Below are positions 44,595 through 57,300 of a stretch of 64,000 nt of DNA, piece by piece. How positions within the stretch are numbered: the stretch's first letter is position 1; every line of letters begins with the position of its first letter. The notes below the pieces were generated by a model. It was given only the letters and a program-made list of their open reading frames with translations. It searched no databases and was not told the origin of the DNA. The translations under genes and the position numbers were made by a program. Source of the stretch: Marsupella aquatica (Eukaryota; Marchantiophyta); the NCBI GenBank assembly GCA_973895155.1, contig OZ316897.1:20026001-20090000 (forward strand), written 5' to 3'.

Positions 44595-47293
44595 ATGGCT
44601 ATGGCTGGAGCCGAGAGCTCCTCCAACGGCAGCAGAGGGAGGGAGCTCACCCTTAGCTTGATGCCCCAGCATCAGAACCACGAGCGAAGTGAGGGGCTCC
44701 CGTGGGCAGCTTTGCTATCACAATTGCAGAACCGCGTTAGTCAAGTGCAAGCTGACTTGAATCAGCACTTCCAGGCACGCCTACTAGTATGTGTTTCTAA
44801 CCTTCTCACCTGTCTCTCGAGCTCCTCGTCCAGACATTGCTGTTATGGTCGATTTTGGAAATGGGTTGCTTGGTCTCGAGATGGGTAGCTCTATCAACTG
44901 GAAGGAAATCTCAAATCTGCAAAATGGGATCCAATGTTGAGACGAATGGGGAATTTTCTCCCCACCCCGTTCTCCTCCACACACACTGGCCTTTCTTCTC
45001 TGTTTTCTCGGATTTCATGTGTGCGCGTCTAATTCAGCAGACTTCCACACGCTCTTGTATCGTGGGCGCATTTGGGTATGTTGAGTGAGCGACTGTAGAA
45101 GAACGAATATGGCTGACGACATGAGCCGTGGCGATGCCCTTCGTGTTCCCTGACATTGAAGTGTAATGCTACGGTGGATGCCTGCCTTTGGTGTTGTATC
45201 CATACAGCTTGCCGTTGTCGTCATGACTAGGATTTGCTTCAGACTTTGCTCGATTGGGCTATGGGGAGGAGAATGCTTGAAGAATCTTGTTGGGTTGGAG
45301 CATTACAGTTGACTAAGCTGTCCTTCCAAGAAGACCTGGGGTTTGAGGCCGTTTCTGGGTGTTTCTTGCTGCAGAATTCCGGTGTTGGTATATGTGCTGA
45401 TGTGTATGAATTGGGTAGCGTGACTAGATGTGTATTGTTGGAGGAGGCTCATTCTTAGACCATGATTTGGATGGAAGGACTGGGTCATGGAGGATTCTTC
45501 TCCCTGTTAGAATCTAAACAATGCTTCCCCTGACTGGCCAAACGAAGCAGAGAAGGAACGGAGGCTGGCAGGTTGGCGGATGGGGAAGACGGGAGAGGCG
45601 TCAAACTGAGAGAATAGCATTGAGAGGTGGGCGCTTCGCAGCCATTATACCGGGCGACTCTGTGGCAGAGACGGTGATCACAAGCGGAATTTTCAACTTC
45701 TTGAACATCTACAATACTCTCCTTGTCGCTAGGTTGATCTTGACCTGGTTTCCTGATCCCCCGGCGATCATTGCCAATCCCCTGAGGTACTTCTTTCCCT
45801 CTTGTGCGACACTACTTATTGCCTTAGGCTTGTGGATGATCGAAAAGAAATTGGAAGTGTCAATGTAGGGTTCTCAAGTTTCCCTGGATGTTCCGGAAGG
45901 ACTCTCTTAGCTTGCAGAATTGATGTCCTCCCTTGCGGAAACTTGGAATGGTTGATTTTTCCCTTGTCTTTTGTGATCTCCCTTCCTTTCCTTGTCAAGG
46001 AAAATCTTTTGAGTGGTTTAACCTTTGGGGGCTTGGCGGAACTTCGAGAGTTTAGGTCTCCTCTTGCTCGGGAGTGTCCTGGCAACTGAGCCTCTTAAAA
46101 CGTCCTAAAGCCGTTGTCCTGGCACAGTGAAGTCAACTACTTGAGAGGGTTGGACTTCTACGTCTAGCATAAAATCAATTAATGCAGAGAGTTGGAGCCT
46201 GGTGTAAGTCCAGGAGAAGTTGCCTGCTGTTTCAGAATCTAACGGAATCCTGATGGGCGTCGGTGGCTGTTGCAGCACCATCTGTGATCCCTACCTGAAT
46301 ATATTTCGAGGTATAATACCGCCTTTGGGACAGATTGATCTGTCACCAGTTCTGGCCTTCTTGGCATTGAATGTCTTCACCAATGCAGCTGCTGCCCTCC
46401 CAGCGGAACTACCCTCCAACAGGGCGGCTGCTCAAAGTCCTCCAGCCAACCTTTTAACCTGGCGACAGCGTGCACAGTTGAAGAAAGGGAAAAAGCCCGT
46501 AAGAGCTGCTGAGGAGTCAAATGAATAGAGTATGTATGTTAATTGAGTTTTTGCTATATGCACTTTTGGAGTGCGTTTACCGATTCAGAGGAACTTTAAG
46601 TAATAAGACCAGTGACTCTGACCTGCTTGTCGGTTGAATATATGAAATGAATGTATTTGATGGTAGTCTCAGTATGGCTCCTTGTACGTCCTCAGCTCTG
46701 GTCACAACAGAGTTGAAATATAAGCGACACCTTCCCAGTGGCAGAAGTAGCTTTGATTTAATCTTGAAATGGAACTGTCCCAATGCAAAGAAAGCGATTC
46801 ACATGTGGCCTTCATACACCCTCTCTATTTACTAAAATTGATGTGAACCTGCCAACTGACTGCTGATTGGTTGCCAAATACCAACTGCCAAGGGTAGATA
46901 CTCAGGTTTGACTCCTCTCAACACCAGCGGCAGTGTGGGCACCAGGAGATTCACTGTTGCATAAACACACGCAGCTAGCTAGTTCTTATGTAGTTGTTCA
47001 TTGATGAAGTGCTAATGGAGTTCCTGGGTGTGGGGATGTGTTGCAGTACTATCTGTGATCCTTATCTGAACATTTTTCGAGGCATCATTCCTCCTCTTGG
47101 TGGAACCCTGGACCTCTCTCCAATTTTGGCCTTTTTGGCTCTGGATGTCTTCACCAACACAGCTACAGCGCTACCGTGTGAACTTCCTTCGTCAACACTA
47201 GCTGCCAAAAACCCATCAGGGAACCATTCAAATTGGCTTCAACTGGTGCAAATGAAGAAAGTTCGTCTCAGGCACACTAAAAGGGACGAATAA
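44595..47293 (+). CDS. YLMG: YlmG/YGGT-family chloroplast membrane protein with two alternative last exons
   Basis: Plant YlmG (YGGT) proteins are thylakoid or envelope proteins needed for nucleoid distribution, and one group (CCB3) for cytochrome c maturation. Model: exon 1 44595-44786 (64 codons), exon 2 45572-45786 (71 codons plus 2 nt), then either exon 3a 46276-46528 or exon 3b 47047-47293; both join in phase as AG+C or AG+T (Ser). Predicted proteins are 219 or 217 aa. Exon 2 carries PGDSVAETV and the first membrane segment NIYNTLLVARLILTWFP; exon 3 carries STICDPYLNIFRGIIPPLG and the second membrane segment LSPVLAFLALNVFT. Copy 3a has lost one residue in the PPLGGTLDLSP loop (PPLGQIDLSP); 3b keeps the usual form. 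Exon 1 assignment is the weakest part: its phase fits and it is helix-rich, as in plant relatives. Confidence 0.8.
46276..46528 (+). CDS. YlmG terminal exon copy a
   Basis: Preceded by gctgttgcag acceptor; encodes 84 codons including the stop, starting TICDPYLNIFRG. The tail after the second membrane segment is basic (WRQRAQLKKGKKPVRAAEE). It differs from copy b mainly in this tail and in a one-residue deletion in the loop. Confidence 0.8.
47047..47293 (+). CDS. YlmG terminal exon copy b
   Basis: Preceded by a gatgtgttgcag acceptor; encodes TICDPYLNIFRGIIPPLGG then TLDLSPILAFLALDVFT and a short basic tail ending KRDE before the stop. It is fully open and in the same splice phase as copy a, 770 bp downstream of it. 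Confidence 0.8.
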
Positions 47294-48716
47294 TATAGAG
47301 CAGGCATGCTGTGGAAGTTTGCCAGTTTCATGTTTCAATCATTGAAGTAGATTGTAGAACAGTGATTGTCGAACAGTAACTTCAGGGGGCCACTCTAGTT
47401 ATTCCAATTTGAAAATTTATCCATCCATCCAAATTCAAATAAAGCAATTTTGTTGTATCAACGACCCAATACGTTGTGTGCTCTAGTCGTTACTCATGGA
47501 GGTCGCCTTCTGCGGTCCACCTTTGGGAATTGTGCATCTGGAGGAAGGGGAGATTATTCTCCACTTGAAAGAGTTATCGTGAAGGTCGCACCTTTGGGTT
47601 ACATAGCGATGTGATGACAGCTCGTCTTTAATTGCATGTCTTAGACCTTCTCTTCTCTTCTCTTCTGCTTTGCTTTGGGTTTATGTGAGGATGGAACAAT
47701 GACCTTGGCAGTCAATCGAAACTATGGATCTGGTCAACGAACAGCACTTTTGAAGACCAAGTGGAGATCAGATGTGGTAAGGAGCCTCCTGGGTTTCACT
47801 GGAGTTCAACCCTGGAGAGGATCATGAGGTGTTCGGCATTATGAGTCTCGAAGTGCCTAGCATTCGGATTACACTGAGTGTTTTTCTGAATGAATCATTA
47901 GATATTAAATCCGAATTTGGCTTGGGAGGACAGAGTGTTCCAACAAGTTCAATGATTTGTTCACTGCTTAATGCTAATTTGACGTCGTCAGTGACTAAAC
48001 CCTGAACCCTACACCTTGGAGCCAGGCTTTAGGTTTCTTTCAAGGTTACGCTCTCCTACAAACAAACAAATCATCACCTCAACAAAGTCTCCTGCCGAAT
48101 CTGGTTACCCTAGGACACGAAAAGATCGGAGCCCATGTAGAAATCAAAAGTGAAAATGGGAACCCCATTAAGAAACCGTAAACACAGACGAAAACCCTTC
48201 AATAATTTACTAAAAGATTGTAAGGTCTCACGAAGAAAACACATAAAAAACCCAGTAAGAAACCACATGGAAATATGAGAATGGCGTTAAGAAATCAGGA
48301 GAGAGGAATCCTAATAAGATACCAAAGCATAACCCCGTAAAGTGAAGCGTAAAAACAGTGGCACTAAGGCGAACAGATTATCTGAGCTACTGTGTACAAA
48401 AAGATTTGCTCGTAGGATTGCAAATTCTTCTTGAAGCAAAGCTTGCTTCACATGATTTTGCGGAGGTCGATTGAACGTAAGAGACGCAACCTTGCCTCGA
48501 AGCAATCGACAATCTTGCCTCGTCAGTACAGAGTATTCTAGAGGGCATGGCGGGCTAGCGTTCAGTCCGCCTTATCATTGCGGAAACAATGCCTCTTTTA
48601 TGGAAGAGGGTTTAGCGTATGTTTGGAAAAGGATTGCCCCCCTCATTCGGAGCAGGGTGAGCATTCTGTTTGCAAGAAGTCCAAGCGAGGGAGCGGCACG
48701 AGGCCAGGGAGGAGTG
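47294..48716. other. Intergenic between YlmG and nitrobindin
   Basis: The start presumably holds the YlmG 3' region. From about 48100 to 48310 there is a loose A-rich repeat of phrases like gtaagaaaccacat and attaagaaaccgtaa. No gene is supported. Confidence 0.4.
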
Positions 48717-50775
48717 ATGGCATCACCGCCCATTCATCCCGTGCTGGAGTCGTCGGTCTCGTTTCTCTTGGGGACATGGCGTGGCGAAGGCGAGGGAGGG
48801 TTTCCAACAATCAAATCCTTCAAGTATGGCGAAGAAATCAAGCTGTGGCATGTCGGCAAGGTAGTCCAATGATTCATCCGGGAATTTGATTGTGGTGCTT
48901 GCAGTTCAACTACACAAAAATCCCTTCCTTCTCTTGTCCTCGTCCGAATGGCAGGCTCACTTCGAGTTCTTCCATGTCATTCCACTTCGCTCATGTGCCT
49001 GCGGGTGTCGAGCGAGTTCCCCATCTGGTCCTACCCGTTGCAGAGATAACAAAATGCTGCTCATGAAAAGGCCGGAGGTACACAATTGAAGCAAGGGTTG
49101 GAAGTCTCCGACTGCCGCCAGAAGAGGCTTGACCTCCATTCCTTACAAAGAATTTTCTTGCCTACAGCGCCGCCTAGCTCCTAAAATGAGAAATGACGCA
49201 ATTTATTCACATTCTGTGCCAACCACGGACATTTCAATCCCCTATTTCGGATGGGAGCGAGAACATTGAAATGCTATGTGATGGCACATCTGCGTATATT
49301 TGCAATTTATTTGAGTTCAACGATTCTATCCTCACTTTCTCCCAAGGACTTAGAGCACCATTCATTCTGCCAGACAAAGACAAGAGAGGGAATGTTTATG
49401 CTGCGCAAGGTCTCTATGCAAGCGAGTTGGTCCTGACCAGGCCTTTTTCTTAAGCTTTGATGGTGTTTGTCCATTCTCTCAAAATTTTGAAACTCCTCAA
49501 GTATAACCTGTACTTTTGTCCAACCCATGGTATGCAGCCCATGATGGCCTACACGCAAAGAACGTGGAAATCAGCATCCGGAGAACCCATGCACGCGGAG
49601 AGTGGTTTCTTTCGTCCGAAGCCAGACGGGTCGATTGAGGCCGTAATTGCCCAGAGTACTGGTCTTGCAGAAGTTCAGGTATTGTCTTCTCTCCGGCTCA
49701 CTACGAATGATAGCGAGAACAAAGATGAGGTAGTCTGTGCCAGAAGGTTTGCCCTGCATTGTCTCAAATTGGCTTAGTTTTGAGCCAAATGGAATTGGAT
49801 TTGATGTCCCCTGTGTTTGTTTGGTTATCTTCTGTTTGACTCTAGGAGATTGGAATGCCTGGGTGTACTTTATAGTGCACCATTCTCAACGTTTTTTTAG
49901 ATGCATTTGGAATTTCGAGGGTTATACCTGCTACTGAACCAAAGCGTGAACGTCGTAGCCGTTTAGCACGGCTCTAGGAGAATAGGGGGACTCAAATATA
50001 GGCCGTGGCTTGTTTCCCGGCCATCCGAGTTAGGTTCGGGTGGACGTGACTGTAAAGGTGTGCGGCAGCCCCCAGAGCAGGTCTGCACACTGTTGCCGCG
50101 GGGTTTGAGTGTCTCCTGGCCTAAGCAGTCGCCCCAGGGATTAGGGTGACATGTTTGAAAATTTTTCGGGTCATCGATGCGTGCGCCAGCTGGGTGACGA
50201 ACACACATGCCACCCCGTGATTTTTCGATGGGAGAGTGACACTCTTCGTTGCCTGCATCAGTTCTCTATTTCCGCACCACTGGTATCCCGGTGCGTCCAA
50301 AAGTTAAAACCCCAAAAAATTCAAGCCCGTGAAATGAGCCTGCGGTCACCCTTACGGACATGAGAGTCATTCCGCGGCAGGATGACCCGTCCCTAATTTT
50401 GAGACCCCCTAATGGATAGCCCTACGTTTTCACTATCTCGATGTCTCTGCTTACCTTTCCACTGTCTGCAGAAAGGAACCTATGATTTTGAGAAGAAAAC
50501 TTTGGAGCTTCGAAGCAGTTTAATTGGCAACGCATCCAAGGTTGGTAACGTCGAAGTCATCGTTCTCTGCTAATGTCGTATCTCCCTGAAAAATTAGAGT
50601 AGAAATTGTTTGTTGCATTTATCCTCAGATCCGTGATATTTCTTTATTCTAGGTGGTTGAGATTACAAGAAAGTTCGCCTTGGAAGGCGATGAGCTGCGG
50701 TACAGCGTTGATATGGCCACCCAGACGAATGAGCTTCAGCCTCATCTACATGCTGTGTTGAAAAAAGTGCCTTGA
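48717..50775 (+). CDS. Nitrobindin-like haem protein, 4 exons, 158 aa
   Basis: Plant-type nitrobindin (THAP4-like haem-binding domain): a small beta-barrel that binds ferric haem and reacts with NO or peroxynitrite. Exons: 48717-48860, 49538-49678, 50472-50540 and 50653-50775; all junctions are phase 0 with GT-AG ends. Residues 18-27 LGTWRGEGEG form the family signature near the haem face; HAESGFFRPKPDGSIEAVIA (about 67-86) and the C-terminal QPHLHAVLKK (147-156) follow. His149 aligns with the proximal haem ligand of the Arabidopsis protein. Length equals the usual single-domain form. The frame is open upstream of 48717, but that ATG gives the normal N-terminus. No targeting peptide is apparent, consistent with a soluble cytosolic protein. 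Confidence 0.93.
49679..50471 (+). other. Intron 2 of the nitrobindin gene
   Basis: A 793-bp intron, long for this window. Its middle (about 50030-50400) is GC-rich and unlike the flanking AT-rich intron sequence, which suggests an inserted repeat, but no boundaries or family could be identified. Confidence 0.5.
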
Positions 50776-51921
50776 TGGGATCAATATCCTGGATAAAGAA
50801 TTTGATACAAATTGATTCCACACTCTCATCATCTAGGAGGCCCAGTATTGGTGGCAATTCTGACGACAGCAGGTTAAATGGAGATCCAGGTTATATGGCA
50901 CCAACATAGGTGGTCAAATGTCGACACGGAAAGATTCTAAGTCTCCTGTGCATATAGTTGTTCCCTCCTTCGGTCCCTGGGCTCTTGTTGCAAAGTAGGC
51001 CTGGGATGAAGTCCTCACGCTGCATGCTTGGTGGTGATGGCGATTTTCAATCTCCCAATCAGATTTTGGCTCCCTGGAAGAGTGAAGTAATACAGTTTTG
51101 AAGTATATAAAATGACATTGTTTCTTGTTGTACATCTCTCTTTAATCTTTTCCTCTCAAACGCGAGAATATCTTCAGGTTCTCCTTCTTTCTTTCTCTTG
51201 GATTGTAACTTTGGAGTCTTTCTCTTGGATTGTAACTTTGGAGCTCCATTTCCATTTCCATTTCCATTTCCATTGGATGGGCTTAATGGACTGGGCATTG
51301 AGGGTTGAGAAAGCTATCCTATTGTCCCGGAGTAAGGATTTTGATCCAATTGGGTTCATGTACTGAGATAAACTTTATAGTTACCATTTTTAGTACTGCA
51401 GTGGAGTGAACGTAGTGTCAATCTCGTCTTGAAGTTCCCTAGAAACATTTCACTTCCTAGATCCGCTGTCGGGTTCAAATTGACGAAATGACAGGGGATA
51501 ACCAAGTTTATCGAAGTTCTACCAGCATTTGCTGTAATTTACATGCCTGTTCCTCTGGGGTGACCACTGAAGGTAAGGACTACTGCCTGAGCTATCAGCT
51601 GGTTCCTGAGGCTCCCTGTTGACCACTGAAGGTAACGACTACTGCCTGAGCTATCAGCTGGTTCCTGAGGCTCCCTCCCGCAGGGTAATCTTAACGACGC
51701 CCACCTTGAAAGTGAAAACAGGCATTTGTTAAGTGGCGCAGATGTTACAAGGAAGAACAACCGAGGGTTCAGAAGAGAAGTAATCTGATAAGGTACAGTT
51801 CTCTAAGCCACTCTTGAAGTTGCGAGGTCGCTTTCGTACACCACTACTAGCAAGAAAGTTGGGCGAGTGATTTGCTATCTACAAGACCCTGCATTGTATT
51901 TTGTGGGAAGTTCACACATAC
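50776..51921. other. Convergent intergenic region with tandem repeats
   Basis: Lies between the nitrobindin 3' end and the 3' end of the minus-strand gene. Contains a 27-bp duplication (tctttctcttggattgtaac, 51191-51243), a CCATTT hexamer repeat (about 51246-51275) and a 59-bp tandem duplication at 51561-51679. The last coding exon and stop of the minus-strand gene should lie near its right edge but could not be placed. Confidence 0.5.
51561..51679. repeat. 59-bp tandem duplication, nearly identical copies
   Basis: Two copies beginning tgaccactgaaggtaa start at 51561 and 51620; they differ at one base within the unit. The near identity implies a recent event. Confidence 0.9.
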
Positions 51922-54320
51922 CTCTCCTGTGGGTGTCACGGTAACGGCATGCCACTTAGTTGAAGAGCCATCTTTGGAATCTGGATTGATATCCTCTAGT
52001 ACTACATTCAGATTCCCTTCTTGCACTCGTATAACTACATACGCGAACACAGTTCCCTTGCAGGACTTAGACAAGGTGGGATTAAGATATGAGTAAGAAT
52101 GCATCGACACAGAGCCGAGTGATAAACTAATGGTTATGTAGACCACCATCCGAGAAGCAAAATCAGGCCATTGATTAAGCAAGTATTAGGAAGTAATCCT
52201 CTTCAAGTTAATTTTTTGGGCATCCTATGCATCAGTAGGCACATGGCAACTGGTAAGTTTATCTGTGTACTGACCAGTAGCAGGCCATAATTGAGCAGCA
52301 ATAACGGTGAAACCTGGCATCTCATGTCCCCTTCCCTGAGCATCCAACCTCTGTGATTCGCCTCCTACACCTCTCTCCACCTCTTCCTCACAAAGTCGTT
52401 TCTCCTCGTCCTACATATTGGAAAGAGTTGTGGTTAGGATATTTCTCTTTCTTTAAGAATGGTTATACGGAGGTGGAAAGTAGTAGGAATTTGCCTGAAA
52501 TGCCTGTTCAGCTACATAGTTACGGTGCATAAGCTGGAGTCCTTTCTCATATGTTGATACTACGTACAGATCTGGGTTTCTGCATGACCGTTCCAAAGAT
52601 TAGACGCCGCGGGATTGGCTCACCCTTTTTTGGTTTTGTTTTTCTGGATTCCACAGATTGTCCAGGTTTATAGATGATACTGTCATGTGCCTCTATTTCA
52701 TTACTATTTATGTTTCTCATAGGCAAATAGAATAATAACTCGAGACAAGAATACAATTTGGAATTTTGGAATTTCAAGTCAAATTTTCTTATTTAATTTA
52801 GAGTGGTTGAAGGCGCGCACAGTGGAATAATATCAAGAATTGGGTAGGAGAAGGGATGCCATGCAAGCTGAAGCACTTCTGCATTTTCTTGAATGGAGAA
52901 TGCACCAACTCCTTGTAACATTTCTACGACCTGCATCATCAACGGGTACCAAATCAGTTTAAAATTTGACGGAGTCGCTTTGTAATAAGTTTGAACGTGC
53001 CCGCGAGCATGTCAAGACAACCAGGATGCATTTGTTCACTGGTGAAAGGCCGTCAGGGAAACACGTCAATGGTGCGTCACAGAAGGTATGTAGCACTTCA
53101 AAAACTAGTGGTAACATGCGTGAAATTGTCATGAATACATGTAAACCTGTGCAATATATGTAAATCTATCTGAATCTCTATGTACATGTGTGAAACATCT
53201 GTCATTGATATCATTTACATGTAAATTTTAATAGTAAGATGTATGCAATCCAAGTCCGCATTTTTCACTAGGATCAATACGAGGACTGAGTTGAGCGAGT
53301 ACTATATCAGAGGAAAGGAAATTAACCCAGGTCGCTATGGAGGACAGACCAAAAAGTTGCTCGGAGATGTTGCCACTATCGCATTTACGCAACTCCTTCC
53401 AGGGCTAGGAAATTCTGTGATTTTGGTCAGACATATCAGAGACTTAAGTTCTTGGATGGGCTGTGGGGAAACTTCTGCTCCTCGGATGTCGTTGCACATT
53501 CGGCCATCTTCATGGTCACTCTCAGTATCTGAAACGTATGGAGAACTGGACTCATAGCCCTCTAGGAATATTGGTCCTGGAAAGAATTACATTCCAGGCA
53601 ATATCCAAGTCACCTCTCTGCTTACTTTCGTCTTGCCAAGTGGATTTGAAGACAACTCACTTTTAGTTTCGCTGAAAAAATTGTTTATAATTTGACAAAA
53701 TTGAACAATAGGCCCGAGCTCTAGGTACGACGATCTAATTACAAGACCAGGCAAAGGTTTCCGCTCATCCAACAGGGATGAATCACTGTACCTGATAGAG
53801 AGGGCACAGCAACTTGAACAGCATTGGCAAGGCAGGGCGCCAGAAGAATGGACATCATGCTGTTTCCAATCACAACAGAAAAAACTTCCACCCTCTCTTT
53901 GTAGCCCAGTACCAACAACGGCCCATTCTGGTAGCCTCGACCACTCTCGTGCTCTTGGTGTCTGGATGTAATTGTTCCCTAAGTCAGTACATCTCCCACT
54001 TTTGAGAGTGAGAATTTCTGGGAAGTAATCCTGATTCAGATGTCCAGGGAAAGACGTCACTGGAATTGGTCTAGCTTGAACTCATTGGTGTAGAGGTCAA
54101 TGTACCTAAGACAATCATTCCAGTGATGACTCCCTTGATTCAAATGTTTCAAGGCGCCATTAAGAGGTTCCAAGTCTTCAACAAAGGAGCTTATGTTGCA
54201 GATGTCACATAGCTCAGTGGGCAATGATTGCCCATGTGATTCCACAAGACAGAGAGCATGGCAAGGGAGCTCTGTGCAATGTACTCCCAGAAGGCCCAAC
54301 TCATATTGGATCTCCTGGTC
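51922..54320 (-). CDS. Provisional C-terminal exons of the CPSF-A-like gene
   Basis: Exon-like minus-strand pieces with splice borders follow the assigned part: EIQYELGLLGVHCTELPC (about 54290), GPLLVLGYKERVEVFSVVIG (about 53920-53780), a Ser/Asp-rich piece SSSPYVSDTESDHEDG (about 53550), VVEMLQGVGAFSIQENAEV (about 52930), DLYVVSTYEKGLQLMHRN (about 52560), DEEKRLCEEEVERG ending in QLWPAT (about 52410-52275) and GTVFAYVVIRVQEGNLNVVL (down to 51922). LVLGYKERVEVF and LYVVSTYEKGLQLM look like propeller strands, as expected for the end of a CPSF-A domain. The phases between several pieces could not be reconciled, so a separate small gene is not excluded. Confidence 0.4.
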
Positions 54321-57300
54321 ACCTGCCCGAAATATAGTTTAGCCCTCAGCTTCTTTTCATATAACAAACAATAGACAAAATGACGAAGGATCTACGATGT
54401 GTGTAAAATTTCTTTTGTACATTTGACCAGTTCTGCATTCGAGGTCAACTTTACCTGATTGGGGAAGTTCTACCCAGGTTGAGTAAAGAAGTATCTTGGT
54501 CACACAAGGAATTTAAACACTTAACACCTTTTACTGAAATTAGCACCCTGACTCAGTGCATGGAAAATGGGAAAAGGAGAAAATGAGCCCTCACAAGGAT
54601 AACGTTGATTGAACTCAAAGAAGTGGATGGTCCCTTGTGCAGGCTCGTTCATACTCTTTTGTGATGCCACAATAATGCATTCTCTGCAAGACTCCGCTCC
54701 CTGCTTAGAGCACTGTTTTAGTTCATTAGTCACCTTTGTCCCAGGCAACGACTTTACTGTTGCTACTCTGCAGGTTGCTCACTTGCTTTGAATGTTCCTT
54801 ACTTCAAACTACTGAATGTAGAGTTCTCACCGCTTGTGTAGTTGAGTGGTATCTAGATACCATCATTTGATCGTTGGTCATTTTAAAACCAGTCCTGGTT
54901 ATGAGAGGAACTATTGATGAGATCAAGCACTATGCTCATCAGGTTGACCAACAATTAAGTCTTCTATGCTGGGAGAAGTTGGAAGTACCTTTGTCATTAC
55001 ACAAGGTAACCTCATAACTTTCAGTGCTGTAGGATGTTGCCCAAATCCTAGTTCGAGTGTCAGGACCTAGCATGAAATGGAAACTTGAGACAAGTTACAA
55101 CAAGGCTTGAGATGGTCACTATCAAGAGGGTCTATATCCAACGAATTCTTTTGAACTGAAAACATTTAAACAGATAAAACTAAAGTATATAGCCCTAATG
55201 AGAAGTGTTGTATTGCAAGGGTGGCCTAAGATTCTACTTGAAATTCTACGTCTCACCTGGCACATAGACTGAATGTTAATAAGACATAGGCGCACAGAGC
55301 CACGATCCTTCAAGTAGTCACATGCACATTCAACAAGTCTATGAGAACGAACGATGGAGATGTCTGCTGATTGAAACGAACATCTGATCAAGTATTACAT
55401 GACAGGTTTTCGACCAAAACTTCAAGATGTGAGTCTTTATCATCAAGTACATGATTACGTTGGAGCTGATGGCCACACAGTCACTTCCATGATGATGAGC
55501 CACTTGTTGAGGAGTGCCTGACACTTTTGTAACCTCCCAACTGCCCAATTCAATCTTGTGTCAGACTTGCGAGTGGTAAAGAAAGCCTGCTAGAGCTGAT
55601 ATTAAATAATGCAGGTCAAGCTCCATTTATTAAACTTCAGGTACTTCTCCCAGTTATTGAATTCTGATTTTTCTTCTACGGGCGGAACCATTCCTTACAC
55701 TAGATAAAAGGGTCGGTAAAGCATTTCTGTACCGCGTTCATGCATTTAATTAGGAGTCTATGATATAAACTTTACAATGAATGTCATTCCAGATAAGAAA
55801 TCGCGTGTTGATTGAACCAAAGGACTAGAGCAAGGCTTCAATTTACTATCTTAACTGTAGCTTTGCTGACTTGCTCAGATGGCCCAAGACAAGATGTCCG
55901 TCTTTGGAAAAAACTAGTAGTCCATTGGAGACATTCTGTGTGTGAATCCTGTGCAGATATGCAAAGTCTCAGGAGGATCGCAACAAATAATTGAAAACTT
56001 ACAATCGTCTTCCCTAAGAGGTACCCCGATTTGGCACTGATGAGAATTAAGACTAACAGATGATGCAAATGAACCATGATCTTCATAGTGAGCTTGCTAA
56101 TTTTTCGCTGAATTTTCGGACCAGTTATGACAGACTATCTTCTTGGTCGGCAAAACCTTTGCGGAGCACTTTTTTCTTTTGCATATGAACTGAGAAGATA
56201 TTCGTTTACCAGTAAACAACATTTTACAAACCTGGATGCTGCTACAAGAGGCTGAATCGACCCCAAAACAGGTAATGCCTGCAAGTGTCCGTCCTCGTTT
56301 GAACAGAGCACAAAATTGTGATCTCCTTGAATTAGAAGACAGTATTGACTATCCAATCTCAGATTTTGGGCAGAGTCAAGAGCTGGACCACAAATCGGCC
56401 CAGAGACCATGTACTGAATGCTTGTTCCAAGGTTTAGGCGTTTTCCAGACAAAAGCTTCAAGCGAAATCTCTTCAGACTCTGATCGCAAACACCATCATT
56501 ACACAAAGGAGTTCGCAAATCTGACATCAAAGTCAAGCAGCTCAAATGCTCTCTTTGGGCTGCTTCATTAGGAATCTCGTATATGATCTCAAAGTAGATG
56601 ACGCTTCCATCACTGGTGCCAACAATGAGAGATTGTTGATTTCCCAGACTAGTAACATGCACACAACGCACAGGCGCAGATCCAGCTTCAACGGAAGTAA
56701 TCTCTTGCTGCGAAATTGACCAGTTCCATTTAAATAAGTGTCAGTTACAATTATCTCAAAGTTGATGACGAATATCTCTCTTAGAATCGGGCTTCAAAGA
56801 GGGAGTATCTCAAGTAACAAGGAGTCTCTTCAGTGTTCTCAAATGAACATTTATCAAATGTTGCTCATACATTCAAGCCCTGGATCTACAATGCGCATGC
56901 TAGTTTTCCTACGGAAAGATCGATGTGCTGAACTCAACTATGGCAATGACCACTCTCGAATCTCCGACTCTCTAAAATAATGGCTGATGCTCAAAGGAAA
57001 GTGGTAATACTACATCATCGCTTGCAGCAAAGATAAATCGAGAGATAAACAATTGTTTTCGAAAAATAGCCGTTGTGTTGATACATACGGGTCCCTATTC
57101 AATGGGCTCTATCATGCTTAGGCAGAGAAAATACCAGGTCTGGCCATGTCAACAAGTGGACTGTGTTGGTGTGCCATTGAGCTACGACAACAATGAAGAA
57201 AAGATCTGCATTTTCATATGCAACAGGCGGACTAGTCAAGTGACTGGCATACAGTTTCTTCTTCTTGGTGCTAGCGCTCCCACCCGCTATCCAAAATTCA

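Noticed and set aside
53243-53557. 104-codon plus-strand frame
   Set aside because: The minus strand of the same stretch reads as a splice-bordered acidic exon consistent with the neighbouring gene, and the plus frame has no recognisable motif.
56236-56571. 111-codon plus-strand frame
   Set aside because: Antisense to the best-supported exon (56707-56232) of the CPSF-A-like gene.
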